Shown here: piece by piece, positions 9,545-17,859 of the stretch
Layout of the letters: each line of letters begins with the position of its first letter
Position numbering within the stretch: position 1 is the first letter of the stretch
DNA from: Cellulosimicrobium sp. Marseille-Q4280
GTDB lineage: Bacteria > Actinomycetota > Actinomycetes > Actinomycetales > Cellulomonadaceae
Assembly (NCBI RefSeq): GCF_943181405.1
Contig: NZ_CALPBY010000002.1
Span: 558,001 to 622,000 of the forward strand
DNA length: 64,000 nucleotides
Direction of reading: 5' to 3'
Notes under the pieces: generated by a model
Databases searched by the model: none
Told to the model about the DNA's origin: nothing
Seen by the model: the letters and a program-made list of their open reading frames with translations, nothing else
Program-made: the position numbers and the translations under genes

Positions 9545-10336
9545 ATGAAGCTCTGGGGAAATCAAGACACGCTCGGGCCGATCGGGGGTGCGATCCGATG
9601 GCTCCCTCGTTGGATGAGAATTACGGCCCTACTCATGATCAGCGCCGGGGTCGCAGGTGCGATACTCACTATCGCCATAGACGGGACTCAGTGGTGGCTT
9701 AGCCGGCCGTTCGCGACCAACTATCTATCCTCCTTGGTAGCCGCCCTCATCGGTATACCGATCTCCGTTGTACTCATTGCAGTCGTCGTCGACTTGGCGG
9801 CCCAGTCTCGAGCTGTCGGATATGGCAGAGAGACGGTTGGCCTTTCGCTATTGAGGCTGAGACGCGCCTCTATCAAGATGATAGGCGAAGACCTTCGGGG
9901 ACAAGACCTAGGCATTCGCCTTCCCCGGCGCCGCGCGGCAATTCAACGTGTTGAAGCTGCATTAGACCAGCGATACTATTCGAACGGCGACGACACCCAT
10001 ACGGAAAGCCAAGAAGTAGTTGAAGCAGCCGGCAAGATTGCCCAACACGCTCCGAACCACGACAGTTGGAAAAGGAGTCTCCGTGAGGCGCGAAGCGCAT
10101 GGAGCGACATACTTGCGGCGAAGCAACACGCGGAGGCAACAAACACGCCTTTCATCAGTGATGACTTGACACACACGACAAACGTGGCGATATCTCAACT
10201 TGATAGCGACGACTATATACCCCCCGGCCTTACTTGGTCGCCAGCAGTGGATCGCGCCCGGTCTGGAAACCACCTGCTACAGCTCGTAGAACAGATAGAG
10301 CGAGCGGCCCAAATCGTCTGGCGTGATAGCGAGTGA
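9545..10336 (+). CDS. Hypothetical membrane protein with two TM helices
   Basis: This 263-residue protein is not recognised. The start is taken as ATG 9545 because CACCAT lies six bases upstream, a leaderless arrangement; an ATG at 9500 would add 15 residues. Two hydrophobic helices are visible near the N-terminus (about residues 22-45 and 55-78), followed by a soluble, charged, mostly helical domain of about 180 residues containing RLPRRRAAIQRVEAALDQR. The gene is less GC-rich than its surroundings and is part of the island containing the reverse transcriptase. It could be a membrane effector or an unrelated passenger. Confidence 0.6.
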   Translation: MKLWGNQDTLGPIGGAIRWLPRWMRITALLMISAGVAGAILTIAIDGTQWWLSRPFATNYLSSLVAALIGIPISVVLIAVVVDLAAQSRAVGYGRETVGLSLLRLRRASIKMIGEDLRGQDLGIRLPRRRAAIQRVEAALDQRYYSNGDDTHTESQEVVEAAGKIAQHAPNHDSWKRSLREARSAWSDILAAKQHAEATNTPFISDDLTHTTNVAISQLDSDDYIPPGLTWSPAVDRARSGNHLLQLVEQIERAAQIVWRDSE

Positions 10337-10466
10337 CAGACGTCTCCAAGCATGGGAGCAACTCAATCCAGGCCGCGCTCAATTCGAACTAACCCGTATG
10401 TGCGTTGCACAATCGCAGTTCAGGCGAATAGTAGAGCGAGCCCAACGTGGGCACTGATCCTCCGCC

Positions 10467-11162
10467 CTACCCGGATACCTGGAGCTCCGTCATACGACGG
10501 ATGATCTCGCGCGCGAGTTCCGCCCAAGACAGTCCGCTGACGCCCTGCGCTACGAACTCGAGTGATACATTGACACGCGTTCCGAGTCGTGGATTGATTA
10601 ACCCCATTTCCGCATATTGACGTCCGTTTGCCGAGAACATCGCACAGTACGTGAGAAGTTGCCGTACGTCACTTGCTCGAAACTTGCGGGACACCGACTT
10701 TACTTCATAGATGCAGCCGTCTGCGACGATGTCGGCATGTCCTGTATCCACGACCCCACAACCCGGAACTGAGGGCCAAAATTCGATGTGAACGAATTCT
10801 CGAGTCATCCTTGCTAGGGCGTCAGCAAGTTGGCGCACCTCTTCAAGCTCATCCCCGTCAAGCGAGTGATCACTCGGCGGATTGAGTGAAAATCCCAACA
10901 GATACCTGCGTGCCGATTCCACCGCCGCGCCCATCGCTACTGGTTCGCGCATCGAATCGCCGCGTGCCACCAAAGCGAAGGCTGCCTCGGCGATCAAAGA
11001 ACTATTCCTTACCTCTGAACCAAGGGTTGGGACCCGCGCATTTACCTGTTCGCTCATTTCGTTTAGCCATCGTACGATCTGTTCCAGAGTGGGCGACAGC
11101 TCTGTCCAAATCGAGTTAGATCGCGCAAAGACCCGTGTCGAGATCACAAGGGGATTTCCCAT
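10467..11162 (-). CDS. PD-(D/E)XK-like nuclease domain protein, partner of the reverse transcriptase
   Basis: This 231-residue protein belongs to no family I can name. It holds a credible PD-(D/E)XK core: Asp144 in GHADIVADG, then Glu153-Val-Lys155 in IYEVKSVSRKF, followed by a helix with RQLLTYCAMF, the spacing expected for restriction-endonuclease-like folds. The N-terminal half is helical. ATG 11162 overlaps the end of the reverse transcriptase gene by 19 bases; an in-frame GTG at 11192 would give a longer overlap. The overlap implies co-translation and a joint role. Nuclease activity is inferred from the motif only. Confidence 0.6.
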   Translation of the reverse strand: MGNPLVISTRVFARSNSIWTELSPTLEQIVRWLNEMSEQVNARVPTLGSEVRNSSLIAEAAFALVARGDSMREPVAMGAAVESARRYLLGFSLNPPSDHSLDGDELEEVRQLADALARMTREFVHIEFWPSVPGCGVVDTGHADIVADGCIYEVKSVSRKFRASDVRQLLTYCAMFSANGRQYAEMGLINPRLGTRVNVSLEFVAQGVSGLSWAELAREIIRRMTELQVSG

Positions 11163-12649
11163 CCGGGTTGGTTGATCCGCTCCGATGCCCACTCTAGGAC
11201 AATCTGATCGTATGCTGGCAGCGCCCTGCGCTGGCCTTGCCGCCAGTGCCGTCCCTCGTCCTCAAGCGTAAAGGACGCAACTTCGAACGCCCGCCGTACC
11301 CAAGGATGCGCATGTTGGAACTGCGACCGCTGGTTCGTAACCCAATAGCGCGCACCCCATCTGGCCAACAGGAGCATTATGTCCCGTTGGATTACGGGAG
11401 AGGGCGCAGATCGAAAGCCATGCGGTTGATTGAAAAGACGTATGAGAAGAAGTTCGCTCTCTTTTGCGTACACCGTGGACAAAACTCGGATCATGTAGGC
11501 TAGATTCAGCTCAATTCTTACAATGTAGTGATCCGCATCGATCCTGCGTCTAATCTCGGATGCTACATAAAGAGCGAAATCTCTCGAGAGCCCCTCGAGA
11601 CTGGAGTGAATTGACATGAGAACATGCGGCATTACGGGCGCCAGGCGCTCAAAATTGCCCTCGTCGAGCAGCGAACGAATCGCAAGTTCCCGTGATCCTT
11701 CGTCCAAGAACCGAAGCGCTTTGACCAACTTCTTGGTCACCGAGGCATGGACCTGCCCTTTGACGAGTTCGCGGCGCAGTAGATCCAGAATGTCAAACTG
11801 CTCGAGCTGGTTGCGCAGGCGATCATAGTCTTCGACAGGGGTCTCAGAGTACGGGTCAAAGTGCAGGTGAAGACTGAGGAACTTCGCAGCGCTTCCTTCC
11901 GCGGGCTCAGGCGGGTCGAGAATCGAGAGATACTCATCCGCGGGATAGATTGCAGTCTTGCTCTTCTGTAGCGAAAGCCCTTGGTTCGAGTGTAGTTTGT
12001 CGGAGAGCGAACCGATCATTCGATATGCAGTCGGGACGTCACGAACGAACATGCGATAGTCGTCAGCAAATCTACAGAATTCGCTTTCGCCCCGCTCGGC
12101 TTCCATCAGAAGGTCAATTTCATTAATTGTGAGCTCGGAAAGCATGCGGGCAGCTGGACCGCCAACGGGGAGCCCGTAGGACGCAGAGTTTGAGATCTTT
12201 CCAAGAATCTTCATGACGTTACGTCGGCGTGCACCCGACGTGTCCACCGCTTGTAGAGCGTTTTCGATCCTATGATGATAGAGCCGGGGATAGAAGTCGG
12301 CGATGTCGGCTGTTACGACGTAGGGGTATTGCTCGGCCAATTCCCGGGAGCGAGACTGGAAGCGAGTCCATCCATCAAGTTCGAACAGTCGATCCGAGTC
12401 TCCCTCGTAGCGATACGAGAAGATTTTTCGCTCACTTTTCGGAATCCGCGCGTCTTCGATTCTTTCGGCAAGGGACAGCACCAGCCCGAGCAGGTATGCG
12501 TTCCAGATGGGGTCGATCTGCGTGGCCCACCTGAAGCCGGTGTACCCTACCGGCGCAAGAGTTGCGTGGCTCGACATGGGGGTCGCTTCAAGACTGCTAC
12601 TGAAGTCTTCGCCCATCGACATCAGTAGATCGGCGATTGCTTCGGGCAT
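11144..12649 (-). CDS. Abi/UG-type reverse transcriptase (candidate defence RT)
   Basis: This 501-residue RNA-directed DNA polymerase has motif A in TADIADFYPRLYHH (Asp115), the GLPVGGPAARMLSELTINEID block of the fingers/palm, and the catalytic CRFADDYRMF (Asp196, Asp197), followed by GLSLQKSKTAIY. The FADD box in place of YADD, and a C-terminal half of about 250 helical residues instead of a maturase or thumb/X domain, resemble abortive-infection and unknown-group RTs, many of which are phage-defence enzymes. There is no group II intron or retron architecture. The only start before an upstream stop is ATG 12649. Its 3' end overlaps the nuclease-like gene. The exact RT clade needs a phylogeny. 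Confidence 0.85.
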   Translation of the reverse strand: MPEAIADLLMSMGEDFSSSLEATPMSSHATLAPVGYTGFRWATQIDPIWNAYLLGLVLSLAERIEDARIPKSERKIFSYRYEGDSDRLFELDGWTRFQSRSRELAEQYPYVVTADIADFYPRLYHHRIENALQAVDTSGARRRNVMKILGKISNSASYGLPVGGPAARMLSELTINEIDLLMEAERGESEFCRFADDYRMFVRDVPTAYRMIGSLSDKLHSNQGLSLQKSKTAIYPADEYLSILDPPEPAEGSAAKFLSLHLHFDPYSETPVEDYDRLRNQLEQFDILDLLRRELVKGQVHASVTKKLVKALRFLDEGSRELAIRSLLDEGNFERLAPVMPHVLMSIHSSLEGLSRDFALYVASEIRRRIDADHYIVRIELNLAYMIRVLSTVYAKESELLLIRLFNQPHGFRSAPSPVIQRDIMLLLARWGARYWVTNQRSQFQHAHPWVRRAFEVASFTLEDEGRHWRQGQRRALPAYDQIVLEWASERINQPGWEIPL

Positions 12650-12984
12650 GTCGTGTAGGACGTGATTGTCGAAGGGGAAAGGGAAGATATCCGTGTCGCC
12701 CCAGGAAGCAATGTTTCTTACGCCAGCAAAGGAATGTGGTTCGCTCTACTATTGGCATAAGGTATCCCTATCCAGTCCGGAATTGTCCATTACGTCGGCA
12801 TTGACAATGGTGTATGTCGATGCCTGCTCGATAGCCCCAGAGGAGCCTACGTCTTGCGAGTATTTGAGGTCATAGGGCGCGCCAGGAGGTTCTGCTCGGC
12901 TGCGTCTCTCCCTTTCGCCCCACTCACGCGCCGCAATTCCGCTCCGGTTGTAGTCGACAGCTTTTGCTGTGCTGCGCACCAGCA
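12650..12984. other. Noncoding region upstream of the reverse transcriptase
   Basis: No supported gene is seen in this roughly 335-base low-GC stretch. Several defence RTs use a noncoding RNA encoded next to them, so this is the natural place for a template RNA or promoter. No clear long hairpin was found by eye. Confidence 0.35.
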
Positions 12985-13626
12985 CGGCCACCCGGCCTCG
13001 GCCCTGACCGACAACTGCCTGAACTACACCGTGCGCCTGACCAGCCACCGATACCGCGGCGGACGCACCGCGCTCGAGCACGAACTGCGCGCCCGCGGCA
13101 TCGTCCAGAACGGTCGACCCGACCACCCCAACACCCAGTGCAAGGTCGAACGCTTCGAAGCCGCGATGAAGAAGTTGCTGCGCGCCCAAACCGCCCAGCC
13201 CCGCACCCTCAGCGACCTGCAGACCCTGCTCGACACCTTCGCCGACCACTGCAATCACCACCGCCCCCTCCGATCTCTGCCACACCAGGCCACTCCGGCG
13301 ACCGCCTACACCGCCAGACCCTAGACCGGCCCGGCACCGCCTGGACCGCCGACACCCGCGACCGCATCCGCGAAGACCGCGTCTCTGCCACAGGCACCGT
13401 CACCCTGCGCCACGCCAGCCGCCTGCACCACATCGGCATCGGCCGCACCTACGCCGGAACCTACGTCCTGCTCCTGGTCCACGACCTCGACATCCGCATC
13501 ATCGACCGCGCCACCGGCGAGATCCTGCGCGAGCTCACCCTCGACCCCGCACGCGACTACCAGCCCACCAGCCGACCACCCGGGCCTACCCCGAAACGAC
13601 GAATGGCCGGACCTACGAAAACGTAG
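12985..13626 (+). pseudogene. Broken IS481-family transposase (5'-truncated, frameshifted)
   Basis: Frame 2 from about 12985 to the stop at 13322-13324 encodes the second half of an integrase-type DDE core: ALTDN (second Asp), RGGRTALEHELRARGIVQ, then HPNTQCKVERFEAAM (the Glu) and NHHRPLRSLPHQATPATAY. The C-terminal part continues in frame 1 (GTVTLRHASRLHHIGIGRTYAG, LVHDLDIRIIDRATGEILRELTLDP), so a frameshift lies near 13290-13330. The N-terminal helix-turn-helix and first Asp are missing. It is therefore a dead IS481-type remnant on the right side of the island. Confidence 0.85.
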
Positions 13627-13637
13627 GTCCGGCCATT
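13602..13637. terminator. Perfect hairpin at the end of the IS remnant
   Basis: A perfect 16-base stem (13602-13617 with 13622-13637) closes an AAAA loop and overlaps the last codons of the transposase remnant. It can act as a terminator in both directions and separates the island from the tRNA gene. Confidence 0.75.
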
Positions 13638-13661
13638 CCGATGTCCTGAGACATCACACGG

Positions 13662-13735
<74 letters not shown>

Positions 13736-13792
13736 TGGCTGGATCACCGAGCCAGATCCGTGCGGACCGGACCCCGTGAAGCCTCGGATACT

Positions 13793-15160
13793 CTACCCCA
13801 TCCGCACCTCGTCGAGAGCACCGTTTGCCCCGGTCGCGGCTGTGCGGTCGGTCTCGCCGCTGGGGTCAAGCACGGCATCGCGCTCCCCCGTCGGCAGGTG
13901 CGCCCGCCACGCGAACGCGACGACCACCAGGCACAACGCCGCGATGACGAGTCCGCCGAGGAACATCTGCGCGTACGTCCACCGCACCGACAGCGCTGCG
14001 AGCGCCACCGGCACGCAGAACCCGACGTACGTCAGCGAGTAGTACACGGCGGTGAGCCCGGCGAGGTCGTCGGGCGTCGCGATGCGCTGCACCTCGCTGA
14101 GCCCGGCGACGAGCGCGAGCCCGTACCCCGCACCGAGCACCATGGCGGCGACGAGCGCCGTCGGCAGGTCGAGCCGCGCACTGGCGAGGGCGCCGAGCCC
14201 CATGCCGACCACGACGATCGACATCGCCACGACCGACGCCCGCGCGCTGTGCCGGGTGTCGATGAGTCGGCCGAGCACCTGGATCCCGACGCCGCACCCG
14301 AGCCCCAGCACCGTCATGAGCCCGGAGAACGCGATGGGTGCGCTGCCCGCGCTGGCGGAGACCAGACCGGGCAGCACCGCGTACGCGCTGCCCGCGCACC
14401 CGAACACCCAGGGCGCCACCGGCACGACGACGCGCAGGAACCGCCGGTGCGCGACGGCCGGGACGCGCAGGTCGTCGACCAGACGTCCCCGCTCCGCACT
14501 GTCGACACCTACCCCCGCGCCGGAGCGCGTCTCGGGGACGCGCAGCACCCACACCCCCGCCACGACCGCGAGCGTCGCGTGCAGGAGGTACGCGGCGTGC
14601 GTGGGCCAGGGCGCCCACTGCGCGAGCACCGCGGCGACGCCGGCCCCGACGAGGAACCCCAGCGTGAGGGCGAGGCCCGCGCGCCGGGCGCCGGACCCGC
14701 CGTCGGGCACGCCCGACTGCTGCGCCGCGGCGTCGCTGAGCTCCTTGACCCACGTGGTGCCGACGGCCATGACGAGCCCGAGCGCCACCCCGCACAGGAC
14801 GCGCCCGGTGGCCAGCAGCGCGGCCGACGACTCCCCCGCCGCGAGCACGAGCGAACCGACGAGCGCGACCGGCGCCGCAGGCACGAGCAGGGGTCGGCGC
14901 CCGTACCGGTCGGACAGCGGACCGCCGAGCAGCAGCGCCGGCACGATGCCGAGCACGTACGCGGCGAGCAGCGCGTCGACGGTCACCGCCGAGAAGTGCC
15001 CCACCTCCCGGTACATGACGAGCAGCGGCGTGAACTCGTTGCCGCCCCACGCGACGACGGCCATGACCAGGGCGACGGGGAGCCAAGCCCGGTGCCCGAC
15101 GCGCGGAGCCTCCCCGGTCTGCCGGCTCACCGCGGTCGGGGCGTCAGTTTCGCGGCTCAC
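13793..15160 (-). CDS. MFS transporter
   Basis: This 455-residue membrane protein has about 12 hydrophobic helices and the MFS signature GGPLSDRYGRRPLL between helices 2 and 3, with a charged central loop (VPETRSGAGVGVDSAERGRLVDD broken into acidic and basic parts). GTG 15160 overlaps the stop of the upstream GntR regulator by four bases (GTGA), so the pair forms one transcript and the regulator probably controls this transporter. The substrate cannot be read from sequence; a drug or metabolite exporter is most likely. Confidence 0.88.
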   Translation of the reverse strand: MSRETDAPTAVSRQTGEAPRVGHRAWLPVALVMAVVAWGGNEFTPLLVMYREVGHFSAVTVDALLAAYVLGIVPALLLGGPLSDRYGRRPLLVPAAPVALVGSLVLAAGESSAALLATGRVLCGVALGLVMAVGTTWVKELSDAAAQQSGVPDGGSGARRAGLALTLGFLVGAGVAAVLAQWAPWPTHAAYLLHATLAVVAGVWVLRVPETRSGAGVGVDSAERGRLVDDLRVPAVAHRRFLRVVVPVAPWVFGCAGSAYAVLPGLVSASAGSAPIAFSGLMTVLGLGCGVGIQVLGRLIDTRHSARASVVAMSIVVVGMGLGALASARLDLPTALVAAMVLGAGYGLALVAGLSEVQRIATPDDLAGLTAVYYSLTYVGFCVPVALAALSVRWTYAQMFLGGLVIAALCLVVVAFAWRAHLPTGERDAVLDPSGETDRTAATGANGALDEVRMG

Positions 15161-15801
15161 AGACCGGTCCGCGCGTCGTCGAGGTGGCGCTGGATCCGGC
15201 GCTTGTAGGTGCGGGTGTCGCGGGCCTCGAGCGCGTCGACGAGCGCGCGGTGCCCGGCGACGAACGTCGCGGCGCGGCTCTCGTTCCAGCGGACGCTGTG
15301 CGCGACCATGCGCTGCTGACGTTCGCGCAGGCTCGTGTGGAAGGCCGTGAGGAGGTCGTTCCCACCGGCGGCGACGATCTCGGCGTGGAACCGCGCGTCG
15401 AGGGTGGCGTACTCGGCGACGTCGCGGTCGGCGACGGCGGCCTCCTGAGCGACGACGAGGTCGCGCAGCAGGGCGACGAGAGCGGTGAGCTCGCTGTCCG
15501 GGAGACGCGCGACGCCGAGAGCCGCATGGGTCTCGACGAGCAGCCGCGCGTCGAGCACGTCGTCCACCTCCCCCGGCGCGATCGGCACGACGAGCGCCCC
15601 ACGCTTCGGGTACAGGCGCAGCAGACCCTCGGCCTCGAGCCGCAGGAACGCCTCCCGCACCGGCGTGCGGCTCACGCCGAGCTCCTCGGCGATCTCGCCC
15701 TCGCTCGTCATCGTCCCGCCGGGCAGGCTCCCGTCGAGGACGTGTCGCTTGACGTGACGGTAGGCCTGCTCGGTCGCAGAGCCGCTGGTGGTACGAGGCA
15801 T
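15157..15801 (-). CDS. GntR-family transcriptional regulator (FCD type)
   Basis: The 214-residue protein from ATG 15801 has an N-terminal winged helix (VLDGSLPGGTMTSEGEIAEELGVSRTPVREAF in two adjoining parts) typical of GntR, with the recognition segment GVSRTPVREAFLRLEAEGLL. A helical C-terminal FCD ligand domain follows, with a metal-type pattern from DARFH to HRALVDALEARD. It overlaps the MFS gene downstream. A near-palindrome (15806-15822) lies directly before its start codon and may be its own operator. Confidence 0.9.
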   Translation of the reverse strand: MPRTTSGSATEQAYRHVKRHVLDGSLPGGTMTSEGEIAEELGVSRTPVREAFLRLEAEGLLRLYPKRGALVVPIAPGEVDDVLDARLLVETHAALGVARLPDSELTALVALLRDLVVAQEAAVADRDVAEYATLDARFHAEIVAAGGNDLLTAFHTSLRERQQRMVAHSVRWNESRAATFVAGHRALVDALEARDTRTYKRRIQRHLDDARTGL

Positions 15802-15805
15802 AGAT

Positions 15806-15822
15806 ACATGATGCATCCATGT
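15806..15822. promoter_or_regulatory. Candidate GntR operator
   Basis: ACATG and CATGT flank ATGCATC immediately upstream of the GntR start codon. The arms are perfect inverted repeats. The position suits autoregulation. Confidence 0.35.
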
Positions 15823-15910
15823 CGTCCACGGCATGAGCCTTCCGGGCACTCCGAGCCCATGACTCTCGCCACAGCGCACGTCGAGACGAAGTGTGAGTAC
15901 GCTGGCGCTC

Positions 15911-15940
15911 TTACTAACAGTTTCTCTGAAAGTGTTAGTA
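15911..15940. promoter_or_regulatory. Palindromic operator before the Fic gene
   Basis: The outer arms TACTAAC (15912-15918) and GTTAGTA (15934-15940) are exact inverted repeats, and the inner GTTTC/GAAAG pair extends the symmetry with mismatches to about 30 bases. It ends ten bases before the Fic GTG start. The Fic protein has its own C-terminal winged helix, so autorepression is likely. Confidence 0.55.
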
Positions 15941-15950
15941 CAGTGAGGGG

Positions 15951-17177
15951 GTGGACACACTTCCCGGAGGGGTGCTCGCCGTTCCTCCTGTGGGACGGGA
16001 GACTCACCGCTGGCTCGCGGAGACGGACGGGATGTCGTCCCGCGCTCAGGTAGCCGCGGGCTCGGGCGACTACGAGTCCACCGTTCCTGCGCCTCTCGCG
16101 ACGTTCACTCCTGTGCTGTCGCCGGACCTTGCGGCCGACGCCGAGGACGCAGCTGCCGCGCTCGCGCGTTTCGACTCGTACGCGCGGGCGACGCTCGGTC
16201 CGGACAGCCCGGCGCTCGGACCGATGGCCTCGATCCTCCTCCGTACCGAGTCTGCGTCGTCGTCGCAGATCGAGAATCTGACGGTCGGTGCTCGGCAGCT
16301 CGCCCTCGCCGAGATCGACCAGTCCACGAGTCCCAACGCGCGCACCGTCGTCGCGAACGTGCGCGCGATGCACGCCGCGCTCGACCTGGCCGACCGTCTC
16401 GACGAGCACTCGATCCTCACGATGCACCGCGAGCTGCTCTCGGGCCAGGCCGGGTGGGAGGACCACGCTGGTCGGTTCCGCGACACGCTCGTGTGGGTCG
16501 GGTCGTCGAGCATCAGCCCTCGCGGCGCGACACACGTCGGGCCTCAGCCGGGTCTGGTGCCCTCCGCGGTGACGGATCTCGTCGCCTTCATGCGTCGCGA
16601 CGATCTGCCGGTGATCGTCCAGACTGCCCTGGCCCACGCACAGTTCGAGACGATCCACCCGTTCACCGACGGCAACGGCCGCACCGGACGCGCCCTGGTC
16701 CACGCGATGCTGCGCGCAAAGGGTCTTACCCGGCACACCACGGCGCCGGTCTCCGCCGGCCTGCTCGTCGACACGACGGCGTACTTCGACGCCCTGACCT
16801 CCTTCCGTGACGGTGACGCCGGGCCGATCGTCGAGCAGTTCACCCGCGCCAGCCGCTACGCGACCACGGAGGGCATGCGGCTCGTCGACGGCCTCGCGGG
16901 CCAGGTCGCCGAGGCGCGCGAGAAGCTGGCGGGACTGCGGTCCCAGGCCGCGGCGTGGAAGGTCGTCCCGCACCTCGTCGCCCACCCGGTCGTCAACGCG
17001 CGCTTCCTGTCGAACCACCTCGGCCTGAGCGACGTCACCGCCCAGCGTGCGCTGTCCCAGCTGACCGACAGCGGCGTCCTCCGCGAGCGCACAGGGCTCC
17101 GCCGCAACCGCGTATGGCAGCACGAGGGCGTCCTTGCGGTCCTCGACCTGTTCGCGCAGCGGATTCATCGCCGCTGA
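15951..17177 (+). CDS. Fic-family adenylyltransferase with C-terminal winged helix
   Basis: The 408-residue protein starts at GTG 15951 after GAGGGG. The catalytic Fic motif [12 protein letters not shown] begins at His236. An upstream inhibitory helix reads SSSQIEN with Glu108, the class II arrangement in which the glutamate blocks ATP until relieved. The C-terminal winged helix ([17 protein letters not shown], then RLRRNRVW-like sequence) is typical of Fic/DUF4172-type regulators. Such enzymes transfer AMP from ATP to a target hydroxyl. There is no adjacent antitoxin, so self-inhibition and autoregulation through the upstream palindrome are the probable controls. A decayed copy of its C-terminus lies at 20836-20976. 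Confidence 0.9.
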   Translation: MDTLPGGVLAVPPVGRETHRWLAETDGMSSRAQVAAGSGDYESTVPAPLATFTPVLSPDLAADAEDAAAALARFDSYARATLGPDSPALGPMASILLRTESASSSQIENLTVGARQLALAEIDQSTSPNARTVVANVRAMHAALDLADRLDEHSILTMHRELLSGQAGWEDHAGRFRDTLVWVGSSSISPRGATHVGPQPGLVPSAVTDLVAFMRRDDLPVIVQTALAHAQFETIHPFTDGNGRTGRALVHAMLRAKGLTRHTTAPVSAGLLVDTTAYFDALTSFRDGDAGPIVEQFTRASRYATTEGMRLVDGLAGQVAEAREKLAGLRSQAAAWKVVPHLVAHPVVNARFLSNHLGLSDVTAQRALSQLTDSGVLRERTGLRRNRVWQHEGVLAVLDLFAQRIHRR

Positions 17178-17240
17178 CGGGCGCGCCAGAGGTCACACAC
17201 TTGCGGCCAGACCCGCAGTACGCGCCCCGTATGGTGGCAC

Positions 17241-17259
17241 CACTAGGGCGTGTCTCGTA
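17241..17259 (+). repeat. Left terminal inverted repeat of a short element
   Basis: CTAGGGCGTGTCTCGTAAC pairs with the repeat at 17752-17770 (16 of 19 positions). Both ends carry CTAG outside a GGGCGTGTC-type end, reminiscent of IS5-type termini. The 530-base unit holds one small gene and no transposase. Confidence 0.5.
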
Positions 17260-17309
17260 ACTGTGCGGACACCGACACCACTGCGCGGACCGTCCCCTAC
17301 GCTGCACGC

Positions 17310-17684
17310 GTGAGCCAGGAGATCGACGTTGACTTGACCCACGACGAGCGCGCGATCCTGCGCTGGGGATTACGCGACTGGGGCGGGCCGGCAAGTGCCA
17401 GTGAGGACCTGGTTCGAGTGATGGGGTTCGAATCGATCGCTGACCTGTTCAGAGAGGGCCAGCGAATCGCTGAACTCATCTGGACGGGCCAGCCGTTGAC
17501 CGCAAGAGACTGGACACGTGCGCTCGTGGCCACAGAGTTCGTTTGGGCAAGCGAGGTCTACGGCGCCGGGCTCGACAGCATCTACACCTTCGGGTACTCG
17601 GACGCCGAGGCGGTCGCATTTCTCCGTTCGGCACAGCGGAAACTGCGCCACGCAGGTGCAATACGACGGTCCTCGATCATCTGA
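17310..17684 (+). CDS. Small hypothetical protein carried between inverted repeats
   Basis: This 124-residue acidic protein begins at GTG 17310, chosen because TACGCT lies six bases upstream (leaderless) and because the sequence VSQEIDVDLTHDERAILRWGL starts a compact domain. It contains GFESIADLFREGQRIAEL and WASEVYGAGLDSIYTFGY. No family is recognised. Size, composition and position at the head of an array of immunity-type genes suggest an immunity protein; this is inference. It is bounded by inverted repeats at 17241-17259 and 17752-17770. Confidence 0.6.
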   Translation: MSQEIDVDLTHDERAILRWGLRDWGGPASASEDLVRVMGFESIADLFREGQRIAELIWTGQPLTARDWTRALVATEFVWASEVYGAGLDSIYTFGYSDAEAVAFLRSAQRKLRHAGAIRRSSII

Positions 17685-17751
17685 GCAAGCCGCATTGCGG
17701 TCGGATCACCGTCCCAACGCCGTTGGTGCCTGACCTTGCGAGCTGGGTGTG

Positions 17752-17770
17752 GTTGGGAGACATGCCCTAG
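17752..17770 (-). repeat. Right terminal inverted repeat of a short element
   Basis: GTTGGGAGACATGCCCTAG is the partner of 17241-17259 in inverted orientation, with the same CTAG outer bases. Confidence 0.5.
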
Positions 17771-17859
17771 CAGCTGCGCGTGCGAGGACGGACTCGCCGC
17801 AGAGCCAGCACAGAGAAGGACGGACCTAGAGCGTCATGCGCCCTGGCATGATCACCGGC

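Noticed and set aside
11144-12649. Group II intron or retron reverse transcriptase.
   Set aside because: No maturase X or endonuclease domain, no intron ends, and no retron msr-msd inverted repeats or typical VTG motif were seen.
9010-13660. Prophage or integrative element.
   Set aside because: No integrase, structural, replication or transfer gene is present; only a dead IS fragment.
15951-17177. Fic as toxin of a Fic/FicA toxin-antitoxin pair.
   Set aside because: No small antitoxin gene adjoins it; the inhibitory motif with Glu108 is inside the same protein.
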